The notes: a model not told the origin generated them from the sequence alone. Shown: positions 34,768 through 44,508, numbered from the stretch's first letter. The stretch is DNA of 64,000 bases from Streptomyces zinciresistens K42 (GCF_000225525.1 NZ_AGBF01000015.1:1-64000), one strand, 5' to 3'. Program-made: numbers and translations.

Positions 34768-35513
34768 GGCTGGTTCTCTCCCTCGGGGGCCGGAGCTGGG
34801 GCGGGTTTCACTCTAGTCGGCCGCCCGGAGCACACCCACGCGCAGCCGAACCCCAGCCCGAAGCCCACCACGTGGGCGAGGTACGCCACCCCGGTCCCCT
34901 GTCCGGCCCGGGTGGCCGCCACCCACTGCACGCCCGCCCAGAACGGCAGTACGACCCAGGCGGGGAAGCGCAGCGGCAGGAACAGCAGGAACGGCAGCAG
35001 GCTTGTCACCCGGGCCCCGGGGAAGAGGAACAGGAACGCGCCGAGGACCCCGGAGACGGCTCCCGACGCGCCGACCAGGGACTGGGTCGAGCCGTCGTTG
35101 GCGACGGCGTAGCCCAGCAGCGCCAGACAGCCGCAGCCGAGGTAGAACAGCGTGAACCGGATCCGGCCAATACGCTCCTCGGTCATCGCGCCGAAGACGT
35201 AGAGGAAGAGCATGTTGCCGAGCAGGTGCACCCAGCTGCCGTGGACGAACAGGGCCGTCAGCGGGGTCAGGGCCGACCGGGGCGCACCCTCGAACAGCTG
35301 TGCGGGAACCACGCCCCAGCGGTGGAAGTAGGCGCGCTGGGCCGCCACCAGCTCCTCGCCCGTGCCGTACGCCGGATTCAGTCCCGCGGCCGGGCTGACC
35401 AGGAAGAGCGCGGAGCACAACGCGATCAGCGCGTACGTCACCGGCGCCGCCGGCCTGCGGGCCGTACCGCCGGACCGGGCCGGGAAGCGCAGCGCGCGCC
35501 AGTTGCCGATCAT
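34764..35513 (-). CDS. Rhomboid-family intramembrane serine protease
   Basis: The 249-residue protein has six helices and the catalytic dyad of rhomboids: Ser in VGASGAVSGVLGAF (about residue 144) and His in YLAHVVGFGLGFG (about 215). The fold-stabilising block HLLGNMLFLYVFGAMTEERIG is also present. Rhomboids cut membrane-anchored proteins within the bilayer; the substrate is unknown. The ATG at 35513 begins MIGNWRALRFPAR; no strong ribosome binding site is visible. The RAM-domain gene is coupled behind it. Confidence 0.9.
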   Translation of the reverse strand: MIGNWRALRFPARSGGTARRPAAPVTYALIALCSALFLVSPAAGLNPAYGTGEELVAAQRAYFHRWGVVPAQLFEGAPRSALTPLTALFVHGSWVHLLGNMLFLYVFGAMTEERIGRIRFTLFYLGCGCLALLGYAVANDGSTQSLVGASGAVSGVLGAFLFLFPGARVTSLLPFLLFLPLRFPAWVVLPFWAGVQWVAATRAGQGTGVAYLAHVVGFGLGFGCAWVCSGRPTRVKPAPAPAPEGENQP

Positions 35514-35670
35514 GGCTACAGAGCATGGCGTAACGGGACGCACCCGCGCAGACCGCCTCGCCGCCGCGGACGGGCGGGCGGCGAGTACCCGCCAGGCCGT
35601 AGGGTTACGAGCCACACGCACCGGGGACCCCGGCGCGTCACGGACACTAGTAAGGAAGCGAACAGTCACG

Positions 35671-35910
35671 ATGACGGTTCCCCTGCCCACCGCCGCGACG
35701 CGGTGGCGCTGCACCCTCTGCGGCAACCTCACGCGTTTCGACGTGACGCGCTCGTCCAAGGTCGTGGAGTACGTCCATCTCGACCTCGCCGGCGAGCCGA
35801 AGGTCGAGGAGCGCGAGGTGCTCAGTGAGACGATCGAGTCGGTGCGCTGCCGCTGGTGCAACGCCGTGGACAAGGTGGAGCTCGTCGACAGGCCGGGCGC
35901 CGGCTCCTGA
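35671..35910 (+). CDS. Small zinc-ribbon protein (79 aa)
   Basis: MTVPLPTAATRWRCTLCGNL opens a protein with two CxxC pairs (CTLCG at about 14-18 and CRWCN at about 60-64) that should bind one zinc ion. The middle part is acidic and beta-rich (FDVTRSSKVVEYVHLDLAGE). Such one-ribbon proteins often bind nucleic acid or proteins; no specific role is known. An AAGGAAG site lies 11 nt upstream. The NYN-domain gene begins 34 bp later and is probably cotranscribed. Confidence 0.82.
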   Translation: MTVPLPTAATRWRCTLCGNLTRFDVTRSSKVVEYVHLDLAGEPKVEEREVLSETIESVRCRWCNAVDKVELVDRPGAGS

Positions 35911-35944
35911 CGGGAGCGGGCCCGCACAGGCAAGGGGGTGAGGG

Positions 35945-37288
35945 ATGGTGGAGACACGAGGCGGGGCGCCGGACGACGGCACCGCCGAGGTGCTCGACCG
36001 TCCGCTGCCCGACGGCGTGCGGCGCAGGGTGGTGCAGATCGTCTCCGACGGCTTCGGCGGACTGACGGTCGGTGAACTGCCCGCCCAGCTGCGGCAGTAC
36101 GCGCGGTTCGCGCCGAACCGGCGGACCAAGTTCGCCGGCAACGCCATGGCCGCCGCGCTGGAGAGCGACGCGCTGTTCCGCCAGCGCATCGGGGAGAAGT
36201 TCAGAGAGGCCCAGCCGGAACTGGCCGGTGCCCTCGACGCCGGCACGGCGCCCCCGGCCGCGGATCCGCTCGACGTGGCGGCCGCGGCCTATGTGCTGCG
36301 GCCCCCCGGCTGGGTCAAGCTGGTCACCGCCGCGGGCGAGGAGGCCCAGCGGGCCGACGCCGAGCGCGCCGACGAGGAGAGCCGCGCCGAACTGGAGCGG
36401 CTGCGCGACGAACTGGCGCACGCCCGCGAGCACACCCGGCACGAGACCGAGCGGCTGCGCGGCGATCTGGAGGCGGCCAGGAAGGAGGCGGAGGCACTGC
36501 ACCGCAAGCTGCGCTCCGCCCACAGCGACGTCAAGCGCGGCGAGGCCGCCCTGCGCAAGATCCAGGCCGAGACGGAGACCGTACGGGCCGAGGGACAGGC
36601 CCAGGTCTCCGCGGCCGAGAGCGAGACCCGGCGCCTGAAGGCACGCCTCGGGGAGGCCGAGGCCGCCCTGGAGGCCACCCGGCGCGCGGCCCGCGAGGGG
36701 CGCAGCGTGGAGGACATGCGCGTCCGGCTGCTGCTGGACACCCTGCTCGACTCCGCCCAGGGGCTGCGCCGCGAGCTGGCGCTGCCGCCGGTCTCGGTGC
36801 GGCCCGCCGAGACCGTGGACGCCGTCGAGCCCGGCCGTATGACCCCGAAGGACATCGCCGCCCGCGCGCTGTCCGAGCACGACCCCGCGATCCTCGACCA
36901 GCTGCTCGCGCTGCCGCAGGCCCATCTGGTGGTCGACGGCTACAACGTCACCAAGACCGGCTATCCCCAGATGCCGCTGGAGAAGCAGCGGCTGCGGCTG
37001 CTCGGGCAGCTCTCCCAGCTCGCCGCGCAGACCGGGGCCGAGGTGACCTGTGTCTTCGACGGGGCCGAGCTGGCCGCGCCGGTGCTGCTGGCGCCGCCGC
37101 GCGGGGTGCGGGTGCTCTTCTCCAAGCCCGGCGTGACCGCCGACGAGCTGATCCGCCAGCTGGTGCGCGCCGAGCCGCCCGGCCGCCCCGTCATCGTGGC
37201 CTCCACCGACCGCGAGGTGGCCGACGGGGTGGCCCGCGCCGGGGCGCGTCCCGTGGCCTCCGCGGTGCTCCTCAAGCGACTGACCTGA
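35945..37288 (+). CDS. NYN-domain (PIN-like) protein with long coiled coil
   Basis: The 447-residue protein has a helical N-terminal region (30-120), a coiled coil at about 125-265 rich in Glu/Arg/Ala heptads, and a C-terminal NYN domain (about 320-447, LVVDGYNVTKTGYPQMPLEKQ). Acidic residues are at the NYN active-site positions (Asp in VVDGYN, Asp in VFDGAE, and ASTDREVADG). NYN proteins are RNases related to YacP/Rae1. The coiled coil suggests oligomerisation or ribosome/membrane tethering, which is inference. It lies just behind the zinc-ribbon gene. Confidence 0.9.
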   Translation: MVETRGGAPDDGTAEVLDRPLPDGVRRRVVQIVSDGFGGLTVGELPAQLRQYARFAPNRRTKFAGNAMAAALESDALFRQRIGEKFREAQPELAGALDAGTAPPAADPLDVAAAAYVLRPPGWVKLVTAAGEEAQRADAERADEESRAELERLRDELAHAREHTRHETERLRGDLEAARKEAEALHRKLRSAHSDVKRGEAALRKIQAETETVRAEGQAQVSAAESETRRLKARLGEAEAALEATRRAAREGRSVEDMRVRLLLDTLLDSAQGLRRELALPPVSVRPAETVDAVEPGRMTPKDIAARALSEHDPAILDQLLALPQAHLVVDGYNVTKTGYPQMPLEKQRLRLLGQLSQLAAQTGAEVTCVFDGAELAAPVLLAPPRGVRVLFSKPGVTADELIRQLVRAEPPGRPVIVASTDREVADGVARAGARPVASAVLLKRLT

Positions 37289-37587
37289 CCGGCCGGCGCG
37301 GGGGACCGTGCCCGAATCGGCCCAGGCCAGGGTCTCCCCGCCGCCCCAGGTCCGACGGTCCGCCCCCGCCCGCCCCGGGATCAACACGAGGTGCCGCCCG
37401 AAAGAGGGAACCGCCGCTCCCCGCCCGGCCCCCCGGCCCGCCCATGACCTGCGTCGGAGGCGCGGCGCCACGACGCGTGCCCGGGGCGGCCGTTCGCCGC
37501 CGTCCCCGCGCGGAGCTACTGTCTGCCGCGTTTCCCCCGCAGCGGGGGAGCAGTCCCCGACCGCCAGCGGAAGGAGAGCGGCATCCC
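37289..37587 (+). other. Intergenic leader upstream of the NlpC/P60 gene
   Basis: This 299-bp GC-rich gap should hold the promoter of the cell-wall hydrolase. I looked for the c-di-AMP riboswitch known before some Streptomyces hydrolase genes and could not find its conserved core. Nothing else definite is seen. Confidence 0.5.
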
Positions 37588-38601
37588 GTGGGGTCCCACC
37601 GACGCCGAGCAGCGACCGGCTCCGCCCGGGGCGCGAGCGCGGCCCTGTGCGTCATGTCGGCCGCGGCGGCCGCCCTCGGCGCCGTACCGGCCGCGGCCGC
37701 GCCGGCCGACGACACCCGCGCCGAGGTGGACCGCCTCTACGCGCAGGCCGAGAAGGCCACCGAGGCGTACAACAGGGCCGGCGAGCGGGCCGACGGGCTC
37801 CGCCGGGAGGTGCGCGTCGCCCAGGACCGCGTCGCCCGCCAGCAGCAGGAGATCAACTCCATGCGCGGCGCCCTCGGTTCGCTGGCGGGGGCGCAGTACC
37901 GCTCCGGCGGCCTCGACCCCTCCCTCGCGCTGCTGCTCTCCGACGACCCGGCCGACTACCTGGACAAGGCCGGCACGCTCGCCCGGATCAGCGCCCACCA
38001 GGCCGGCGCGCTGAAGGACCTCCAGGAGGCCATGCGCGAGCTCTCCCAGGACCGCACCGAGGCGGCCGGGAAACTCACCGAGCTGGAGAAGAGCCGCCGG
38101 GCCGTCGCCGCCCACAAGCGGACGGTCGAGCAGAAGCTCGGGCGGGCCCGCCGCCTGCTGAACTCCCTCACCGCGGCCGACCGCGCCGCCTACGACCGGG
38201 CCTCGCGCGCGGAACGCGCCGCCCTGCCCGGCCCCGACGGCGCCGTCACGGTCCCGGGCCGCGCCGCCGCCGCCGTCGCCGCCGCCCGCTCCGCGCTCGG
38301 CCGCCCGTACGTCTGGGGTGCCAACGGGCCCGGCGGCTTCGACTGCTCGGGCCTGGTCCAGTGGTCCTACGCGCAGGCCGGCGTCGCCATGCCGCGCACC
38401 TCGCAGGGCCAGCGCGGCGCCGGCCGCCGGGTGCCCCTGTCCGAGGCCCGGCCCGGCGACGTGGTCACCTACCGCTCGGACGCCAGCCACGTCGGGATGT
38501 ACACGGGCGACGGCCAGGTGATCCACGCGCCCTACCCCGGCGCGGCCGTGCGCTACGACCCGGTGGACATGATGCCGGGCGCCACGGTCACCCGCGTCTG
38601 A
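37588..38601 (+). CDS. Secreted NlpC/P60 peptidoglycan endopeptidase with coiled-coil domain
   Basis: The 337-residue protein starts at a GTG. A signal peptide (residues 1-40, cleaving near VPAAAAPADD) is followed by a long coiled coil (about 45-185) and a C-terminal NlpC/P60 domain (about 225-337). The triad is Cys in GGFDCSGLVQW, His in DASHVGMY and His in QVIHAPY. This is the RipA/PcsB-like layout of D,L-endopeptidases, where the coiled coil may control activity. An AAGGAG site precedes the start by 12 nt. Confidence 0.92.
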   Translation: MGSHRRRAATGSARGASAALCVMSAAAAALGAVPAAAAPADDTRAEVDRLYAQAEKATEAYNRAGERADGLRREVRVAQDRVARQQQEINSMRGALGSLAGAQYRSGGLDPSLALLLSDDPADYLDKAGTLARISAHQAGALKDLQEAMRELSQDRTEAAGKLTELEKSRRAVAAHKRTVEQKLGRARRLLNSLTAADRAAYDRASRAERAALPGPDGAVTVPGRAAAAVAAARSALGRPYVWGANGPGGFDCSGLVQWSYAQAGVAMPRTSQGQRGAGRRVPLSEARPGDVVTYRSDASHVGMYTGDGQVIHAPYPGAAVRYDPVDMMPGATVTRV

Positions 38602-38661
38602 CGCCCGCCCTGCTCCGCCGCGGGCCTCACCTCCGCGCCCCCGCCGCCGTACGATCGGGAA

Positions 38662-39855
38662 ATGGCTGGTCGACGGCGGGTTCCGGGAACGCGGGTCGTG
38701 CTCGCGCTGTGCCTGCTGACCGCCGGCCTGGTGGGCTGCGGCGGCGGGCCAGCCCCCGACGGGACCCGGGCGCAGGTGCAGGGCCTCCTCGACCGGCGCG
38801 CGGCGGCGATCCTGGACGGCGACGAGACGGCGTACCTGCGCACCGGCGCCCTGGACCGGTTCCGCAATCTGCGCGCGGTGCCCCTCGCCGACTGGTCCTA
38901 CCGCGTCACCGCCGTGCGCCGCACCGGGGACCGCGCCGTCGCGCAGGCCGAACTGCGCTACCGCGTCGAGGGCTACGACAGGGCCCCGGTCCGGGTCGGC
39001 CGCTCCCTGGACCTGGCCCGGGACGGCCGGGACGGCTGGTACGTCGCCTCCGAGCGGCCCGCGAAGGGCAGCGCGCAGCAGCTGTGGGACCAGGGCGAGG
39101 TGGGCGCCGTCCGCGGCACGGACAGCCTCGTCCTCGGGGTGGGGCAGCCCCCCGCGCGGCTGCGCGCCTTCGCGCGGCTGGCCGACAGCGCGGTACCGGC
39201 GGTGTCGGGGGCCTGGGGCACGGACTGGCCCCGGCACCTGGTCCTGCTGGTGCCGGGCAGCCTGACCGGCATGGCGGGCCTGCTCGGCGCGCCCGAGTCG
39301 TCCTACCGGGGGATCGCCGCGGTCACCACGGGCGAGACCGACGCCCCCGCGAACGCGCCCGCGGACCGCATCATCGTCAACCCGGAGGCGTACGGCGTCC
39401 TGGGTTCCGTCGGCAAGCAGGTGGTCCTCAGCCACGAGGCCACGCACGTCGCCACCCGCGCCGCGACCACGCCCGCCACCCCCCTGTGGCTCTCCGAGGG
39501 CTACGCCGACTGGGCGGGCTACCGCGGCAGCGGCCGCACGCCCGCGGAGGCCGCCCCGGAACTGGGCCGGGAGCTCGCGGACGGCCGGGTGCCGCAGGCC
39601 CTGCCCACCGACGCCGACTTCGGCTTCGGCGGCGACGCGAACCGGCTGGCGCGGGCCTACGAGAGCGGCTGGATGGCCTGCCGGATGATCGCGGAGCGCT
39701 GGGGCGAGGCCCGGCTCACCGCGTTCTACCGGGCCGTGGGCGCGCACGAGGGCCGCGAGGGGGCGGTCGAGGACGCCCTGAAGGACGTCCTCGGCGTCTC
39801 GCTGGCGGACTTCACCGCCGACTGGCGCGACTACCTGCGCGACCGGCTCGGCTGA
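38662..39855 (+). CDS. Lipoprotein with HExxH metallopeptidase motif
   Basis: The 397-residue protein has a signal peptide ending in the lipobox LVGC (about residue 27). An NTF2/SnoaL-like segment (about 35-140) is followed by a gluzincin-like domain with LSHEATHVATR (HExxH) and, 24 residues on, WLSEGYADWAG, which supplies the third Glu ligand. It thus has all residues for a zinc protease acting outside the membrane. It lies 60 bp after the NlpC/P60 gene and may be cotranscribed. The substrate is unknown. Confidence 0.85.
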   Translation: MAGRRRVPGTRVVLALCLLTAGLVGCGGGPAPDGTRAQVQGLLDRRAAAILDGDETAYLRTGALDRFRNLRAVPLADWSYRVTAVRRTGDRAVAQAELRYRVEGYDRAPVRVGRSLDLARDGRDGWYVASERPAKGSAQQLWDQGEVGAVRGTDSLVLGVGQPPARLRAFARLADSAVPAVSGAWGTDWPRHLVLLVPGSLTGMAGLLGAPESSYRGIAAVTTGETDAPANAPADRIIVNPEAYGVLGSVGKQVVLSHEATHVATRAATTPATPLWLSEGYADWAGYRGSGRTPAEAAPELGRELADGRVPQALPTDADFGFGGDANRLARAYESGWMACRMIAERWGEARLTAFYRAVGAHEGREGAVEDALKDVLGVSLADFTADWRDYLRDRLG

Positions 39856-39873
39856 CGGGGGCACGGCCCGCCG

Positions 39874-41109
39874 TCAGGACGGCGGCGACGTCTCCTTGGC
39901 ACGGGCGGCCGGGGGCGCCGCCGGGACCGCGGCGGGCGGGGTGACCGTCGAGCGCCACAGGGCGCGGGCGGCCAGGACGGTGGCGCACACCAGCAGGCCG
40001 TTGCGCACGAACAGCAGGGTCACGCCCAGCGCGTCGCTGGCCACGACGTGCGCGAACCACACGGGGAACTCCAGGACCGTCACGAACGACGCCACCAGCA
40101 CCAGGGCGACCGGGACCCGCATCACGCTGTCCCGGAAGCACAGGCACACCGCCGCGAGGCCCACCAGCCACAGCATGTACTGCGGACTGATGACCCGGCT
40201 GGTCGTCACGAACATCAGCACCGCCACCAGGGAGGCGTCCGCGAGCGTGTGCGGCGGGAACCGCCGTGCCCGCAGCCGCCACAGCAGCAGCCAGCCGAAG
40301 GCGAGGCCGCTGAGCACCAGCGCCCCGGTGCTGACGGCGTCGACGTACGGGCCGAGGAACTCCACCGAGCCGTAGTTCAGCAGCACCTGGCCGTCCCAGC
40401 CGTACTGCCGGGCCACGTGCAGGACCAGCCCGCCCAGCGACTCCACCTCGGTGCCGCGCTCGCGCTGGAAGGTGAGGAACGCGAACGCCCCCGGCATCGC
40501 CAGGGCGAACACCGCCGCCAGCGCCCCGGCCGTCACCGCGGCCCACAGCCAGGCGGCGCGGGCGCGGACCGCGACCAGCAGCAGCACCGGCCACACCTTC
40601 AGCATCGCCCCGAACGCCGTCAGCGCCCCCATCAGCCGCGGATGCCGGGCACCCGCGAGCAGGGCGGCCACCGCGACGGCGGTGACCATCACGTCGTAGC
40701 GCGCGTACACGGTGGGGCCCAGCAGGGGGACGCCCGCCACCCAGACCCAGGCGCCGCGCAGCGTGCGCCCGCGGGGCCGGGCGGCGTCCAGCAGGAGCAG
40801 CAGCACGGCAAGGTCGGCGGTGAAGGCGAGGACGAGGAAGGCCGAGAGGTAGTCCAGCCACCACACCAGCCCCGGCGCGAGGACCGGCAGCGCCGCGGCC
40901 GGCGGGTACTGCCAGGTGACGTCCTCCGCCGGGAACGTCCCGGTGCGCAGGACGTCGTACCAGCCCTGGTAGATCACCGACACGTCGGTGGTGACGTCGG
41001 GGCCCGGGAAGACGTACACCTTGAACACGAACAGGAGCAGGACCACCCGGGTCAGGCCCCAGACGCCCACGAGCAGTGCCAGGGGCCGCCGCGCGCCCGT
41101 CGTCTCCAC
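39874..41109 (-). CDS. GT87-family (DUF2029) polyprenyl-phosphate-mannose mannosyltransferase
   Basis: The 411-residue integral membrane protein has about ten helices and the GT-C signature Asp residues in the first outer loop (FPGPDVTTDVSVIYQGWYD), followed by the TWQYPPAAALPVL block. GT87 enzymes of mycobacteria add mannose from polyprenyl-phosphate-mannose to phosphoinositol mannosides and lipomannan. Adjacent divergent pimB'-like gene supports such a role. The last 30 residues are Pro/Ala-rich and cytoplasmic. The acceptor in Streptomyces is uncertain. Confidence 0.88.
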   Translation of the reverse strand: METTGARRPLALLVGVWGLTRVVLLLFVFKVYVFPGPDVTTDVSVIYQGWYDVLRTGTFPAEDVTWQYPPAAALPVLAPGLVWWLDYLSAFLVLAFTADLAVLLLLLDAARPRGRTLRGAWVWVAGVPLLGPTVYARYDVMVTAVAVAALLAGARHPRLMGALTAFGAMLKVWPVLLLVAVRARAAWLWAAVTAGALAAVFALAMPGAFAFLTFQRERGTEVESLGGLVLHVARQYGWDGQVLLNYGSVEFLGPYVDAVSTGALVLSGLAFGWLLLWRLRARRFPPHTLADASLVAVLMFVTTSRVISPQYMLWLVGLAAVCLCFRDSVMRVPVALVLVASFVTVLEFPVWFAHVVASDALGVTLLFVRNGLLVCATVLAARALWRSTVTPPAAVPAAPPAARAKETSPPS

Positions 41110-41230
41110 CGGTTCCCCTGCCGTTCGTCACTCGCCTTCGCGGGGACCATGATGTCCCCTCCGGCCGGGCGCCTGCCACACGCGCGGCCGGGCACCGGCG
41201 GCGAACCGCCGCTTCGGTAAGGTCTGCGGC

Positions 41231-42373
41231 GTGCACAAGACCCTGATCGTGACCAACGACTTCCCGCCGCGTCCCGGCGGCATCCAGGCCTTCCTGCACA
41301 ACATGGCGCTGCGCCTGGACCCCGAGCGGGTGGTCGTGCACGCCTCCACCTGGAAGCGCGGCCGCGAGGGCGCCGAGGCCACCGCCGCCTTCGACGCCGA
41401 GCAGCCCTTCACCGTCGTACGGGAGCCTACGACGATGATGCTGCCGACGCCGGGAGTGACCCGGCGGGCGGCCGCGCTGCTGCGCGAGCACGGCTGCACG
41501 TCGGTGTGGTTCGGGGCGGCGGCGCCGCTCGGCCTGATGGCGCCCGCGCTGCGCAGGGCCGGCGCCGAGCGGCTGGTCGCCACCACCCACGGCCACGAGG
41601 CGGGGTGGGCCCAGCTGCCCGCCGCCCGGCAGCTGCTCGGGCGGATCGGGGAGGCGACCGACACGCTCACCTACCTCGGCGAGTACACGCGCGCGCGGAT
41701 CGCCGCCGCCCTCACTCCCGAGGCCGCCGCGCGGATGGTGCAGCTGCCGCCGGGGGTGGACGAGAAGACCTTCCACCCGGGCTCGGGCGGCGACGAGGTG
41801 CGGGCCCGGCTCGGGCTGACGGACCGGCCGGTCGTGGTGTGCGTGTCCCGGCTCGTGCCGCGCAAGGGGCAGGACACCCTGATCCGGGCCCTGCCGGCGA
41901 TCCTCGCCGCGGAACCGGACGCGGTGCTGCTGATCGTCGGGGGCGGCCCCTACGAGAACGACCTGCGCCGGCTCGCCCGGGACACCGGTGTCGCCGCCTC
42001 GGTCCGCTTCACGGGGGCGGTGCCCTGGCCGGAGCTGCCCGCGCACTACGGCGCCGGGGACGTCTTCGCCATGCCGTGCCGGACCCGGCGCGGCGGCCTC
42101 GACGTCGAGGGGCTGGGCATCGTGTACCTGGAGGCGTCGGCGACCGGGCTGCCGGTGGTGGCCGGGGACTCGGGAGGGGCGCCGGACGCGGTGCTCGACG
42201 GGGAGACGGGCTGGGTGGTGCGCGGCGGCTCCGCCGAGGACACCGCCGAGCGGGTCGTCGCGCTCCTCGGCGACGCGGCGCTGCGGCGCGCGATGGGGGA
42301 GCGGGGCCGCGCCTGGGTCGAGGAGAAGTGGCGCTGGGACCTGCTGGCGGAGCGGCTCAGGACCCTGCTGTGA
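41231..42373 (+). CDS. pimB: GT4 glycosyltransferase, PimB'-like
   Basis: PimB' adds the second mannose from GDP-mannose to phosphatidylinositol monomannoside on the cytoplasmic face. The 380-residue protein has the GT4 N-terminal NDFPPRPGGIQAFLHNMA, donor-site VCVSRLVPRKGQDTLI and GGGPYENDLRRLA, and the EGLGIVYLEASATGLPVVAG block carrying the E-x7-E pair. The GTG start is used. It neighbours a GT87 gene, and a FadD15-like gene lies next to it as in Mycobacterium (Rv2187-Rv2188c), which supports the specific call; PimB' versus another GT4 is inferred. Confidence 0.85.
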   Translation: MHKTLIVTNDFPPRPGGIQAFLHNMALRLDPERVVVHASTWKRGREGAEATAAFDAEQPFTVVREPTTMMLPTPGVTRRAAALLREHGCTSVWFGAAAPLGLMAPALRRAGAERLVATTHGHEAGWAQLPAARQLLGRIGEATDTLTYLGEYTRARIAAALTPEAAARMVQLPPGVDEKTFHPGSGGDEVRARLGLTDRPVVVCVSRLVPRKGQDTLIRALPAILAAEPDAVLLIVGGGPYENDLRRLARDTGVAASVRFTGAVPWPELPAHYGAGDVFAMPCRTRRGGLDVEGLGIVYLEASATGLPVVAGDSGGAPDAVLDGETGWVVRGGSAEDTAERVVALLGDAALRRAMGERGRAWVEEKWRWDLLAERLRTLL

Positions 42374-42416
42374 GGGCGGCGGCGGGCGGCCGGACCCGGG
42401 GGACCGGCCGGGCACG

Positions 42417-44213
42417 CTACTTCTGGTAGATCGCCTCGATCTCGTCCGCGAAGTCCTTCGCGACGACGTTGCGCTTGAGCTTCAGCGACGGCGTCAGATG
42501 GCCCGAGTCCTCCGTGAACTGCGAGGGCAGCACGCGGAACCTGCGCACCGACTCGGCCTTGGAGACCGCCGCGTTGCCGTCGTCGACCGCCGACTGGATC
42601 GCGGCCAGCAGATCGGCGTCCTCGCGCAGCGAGGCCGCGGTCGACCCCGCCGGCTTGCCGTTGTCGGCGCACCAGCGGCCCAGGAACTCCTCGTCGAGGG
42701 TGACCAGCGCGCCGATGAACGGCCGCCCGTCGCCGACCACCATGCACTCCGCGACCAGCGCGTGCGCCCGGATCCGGTCCTCGATCACGGCCGGCGCGAC
42801 GTTCTTGCCGCCCGCCGTGACGATGATCTCCTTCTTGCGGCCGGTGATGCGGAGGTAGCCGTCCTCGTCGAGGGTGCCGATGTCACCGGTGTGGAACCAG
42901 CCGTCGGCCAGGGCCTCCTCGGTGGCGCCGGGGTTGTTCCAGTACTCCTTGAACAGGTGCTCGCCGTGCAGCAGCACCTCCCCGTCGTCCGCGATCCGCA
43001 CGACCGAGCCGGGCAGCGGCTGGCCGACCGTGCCGATCTTCTGCCGGTCCCACGGGTTGAAGGCGGTGGCGGCGCAGGACTCGGTCAGGCCGTAGCCCTC
43101 CAGGACCGTGAAGCCGATGCCGCGGAAGAAGTGCCCGAGCCGCTCGCCCAGCGGGGCGCCGCCGGAGATGGCGTACTCGCCGCGGCCGCCGAGCACCGCG
43201 CGCAGCTTGCCGTAGACCAGCCGGTCGAAGAGCTTGTGCTTGACGCGCAGGCCGAGGGCCGGGCCGGAGGGGGTGTCCAGCGCCCTGCTGTAGGCGATCG
43301 CCGTGTCCGCCGCCCGGTCGAAGATCCGGCCCTTGCCGTCCGCCTGCGCCTTGGCGCGCGCGGAGTTGTAGACCTTCTCGAAGACCCGCGGGACGCCGAG
43401 GATCAGCGTCGGGCGGAAGGAGGCCAGCTCGTCGGTGAGGTTCCTGACGTCCGGGACGGTGCCCAGCTTGATCGGCGCCATCATCGGCGCGACCTGCACC
43501 AGGCGCCCGAAGACGTGCGCCAGCGGCAGGAAGAGCAGGACCGAGCACTCGCCGGTGCGGAACAGCGGGCGCAGCCGTTCCACGATGTTGCCGCACTCGG
43601 CGAAGAAGCTGCGGTGGGTGAGGACGCAGCCCTTGGGGCGGCCCGTGGTGCCGGAGGTGTAGACGATCGTCGCCGGGTCGTCGGCCTTCGCCAGCGAGCT
43701 GCGCTCCTCGACCGCCGCGTCGCTGACGTCCTGCCCCAGCCGGCCCAGCTCCTCGACGCCGCCGACCTCGATCTGCCAGACGTGCTTGAGGGCGGGCAGC
43801 GCCTCGCGCACCGACTCCACGGCCGCCGTGTGCGCGTCCAGCTCCGTGATCACGGCGGTCGCGCCCGAGTCGCCGAGGATCCACTGCACCTGCTCCGGCG
43901 AACTGGTCTCGTACACCGGGACGGTGACCGCGCCCGCCGACCAGATGGCGAAGTCCAGCAGGGTCCACTCGTAGCGGGTGCGCGACATCAGGGCGACGCG
44001 GTCGCCCGGCCGCACCCCGGCCGCGATGAGCCCCTTCGCGGCCGTGCGCACCTCGGCGAGGAAGACCGTGGCCGTCACGTCCTGCCAGGTACCGCCGGCC
44101 TTGCGGGCGATGACGGCGACGTCGGGGTGCTGCGCGGCGTTTCTGCGGACGATGTCGGTCAGATTCCCGTCCGCGGGGACCTCGTACAGAGCCGGAAGGC
44201 TGAACTCGCGCAA
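42417..44213 (-). CDS. Long-chain fatty-acid--CoA ligase (FadD15-like)
   Basis: This 598-residue AMP-forming enzyme activates fatty acids with ATP and CoA. It has motif A5-like GYGLTESCAATAFN, the P-loop region TIVYTSGTTGRPKGCVLTH, the hinge GWFHTGDIGTLDEDGYLRITGRKKE, and the catalytic Lys region near the C-terminus (SLKLKRNVVAKDF). A TTG start at 44213 has GAGGAG 8 nt upstream. It converges on the PimB'-like gene. A role in supplying acyl-CoA to lipid or glycolipid synthesis fits the location. Confidence 0.94.
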   Translation of the reverse strand: MREFSLPALYEVPADGNLTDIVRRNAAQHPDVAVIARKAGGTWQDVTATVFLAEVRTAAKGLIAAGVRPGDRVALMSRTRYEWTLLDFAIWSAGAVTVPVYETSSPEQVQWILGDSGATAVITELDAHTAAVESVREALPALKHVWQIEVGGVEELGRLGQDVSDAAVEERSSLAKADDPATIVYTSGTTGRPKGCVLTHRSFFAECGNIVERLRPLFRTGECSVLLFLPLAHVFGRLVQVAPMMAPIKLGTVPDVRNLTDELASFRPTLILGVPRVFEKVYNSARAKAQADGKGRIFDRAADTAIAYSRALDTPSGPALGLRVKHKLFDRLVYGKLRAVLGGRGEYAISGGAPLGERLGHFFRGIGFTVLEGYGLTESCAATAFNPWDRQKIGTVGQPLPGSVVRIADDGEVLLHGEHLFKEYWNNPGATEEALADGWFHTGDIGTLDEDGYLRITGRKKEIIVTAGGKNVAPAVIEDRIRAHALVAECMVVGDGRPFIGALVTLDEEFLGRWCADNGKPAGSTAASLREDADLLAAIQSAVDDGNAAVSKAESVRRFRVLPSQFTEDSGHLTPSLKLKRNVVAKDFADEIEAIYQK

Positions 44214-44508
44214 GACTGCTGCTCCTCATAGGGCGCCGGCGCCACGACGTCGTGCGGTGCGACGGTGCGGTCCAAGGCTCGGGCGGTGCTCGGGGATTCA
44301 CCTGCTGAAATCCTGAGCACGACTGGACTGCCCGGACGTTACCCGTCGGTATGGCCTCTTCGACAGGGGGGTCCCGCGAGATGTTCGCCGCGTCACACGG
44401 ATTGGTCCTTCTGCGCGCAGAGTAGTCGAGCGCTCGGACGACTGGCCAGTAACCCTCGGTGCGCCCGCCACTGTTCACGGGTGCCCGGCGCGCCTACCCT
44501 TGATCGTC
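44214..44508. promoter_or_regulatory. Divergent promoter gap between the FadD15-like and phosphoesterase genes
   Basis: This 295-bp gap contains no supported gene. At its right end TACCCT (44495-44500) is a TANNNT-type -10 box 8 nt before an ATG without a ribosome binding site, suggesting a leaderless transcript. Confidence 0.5.

Noticed and set aside
37289..37587. Possible c-di-AMP (ydaO-type) riboswitch before the NlpC/P60 gene
   Set aside because: The conserved core sequences and pseudoknot partners could not be found.
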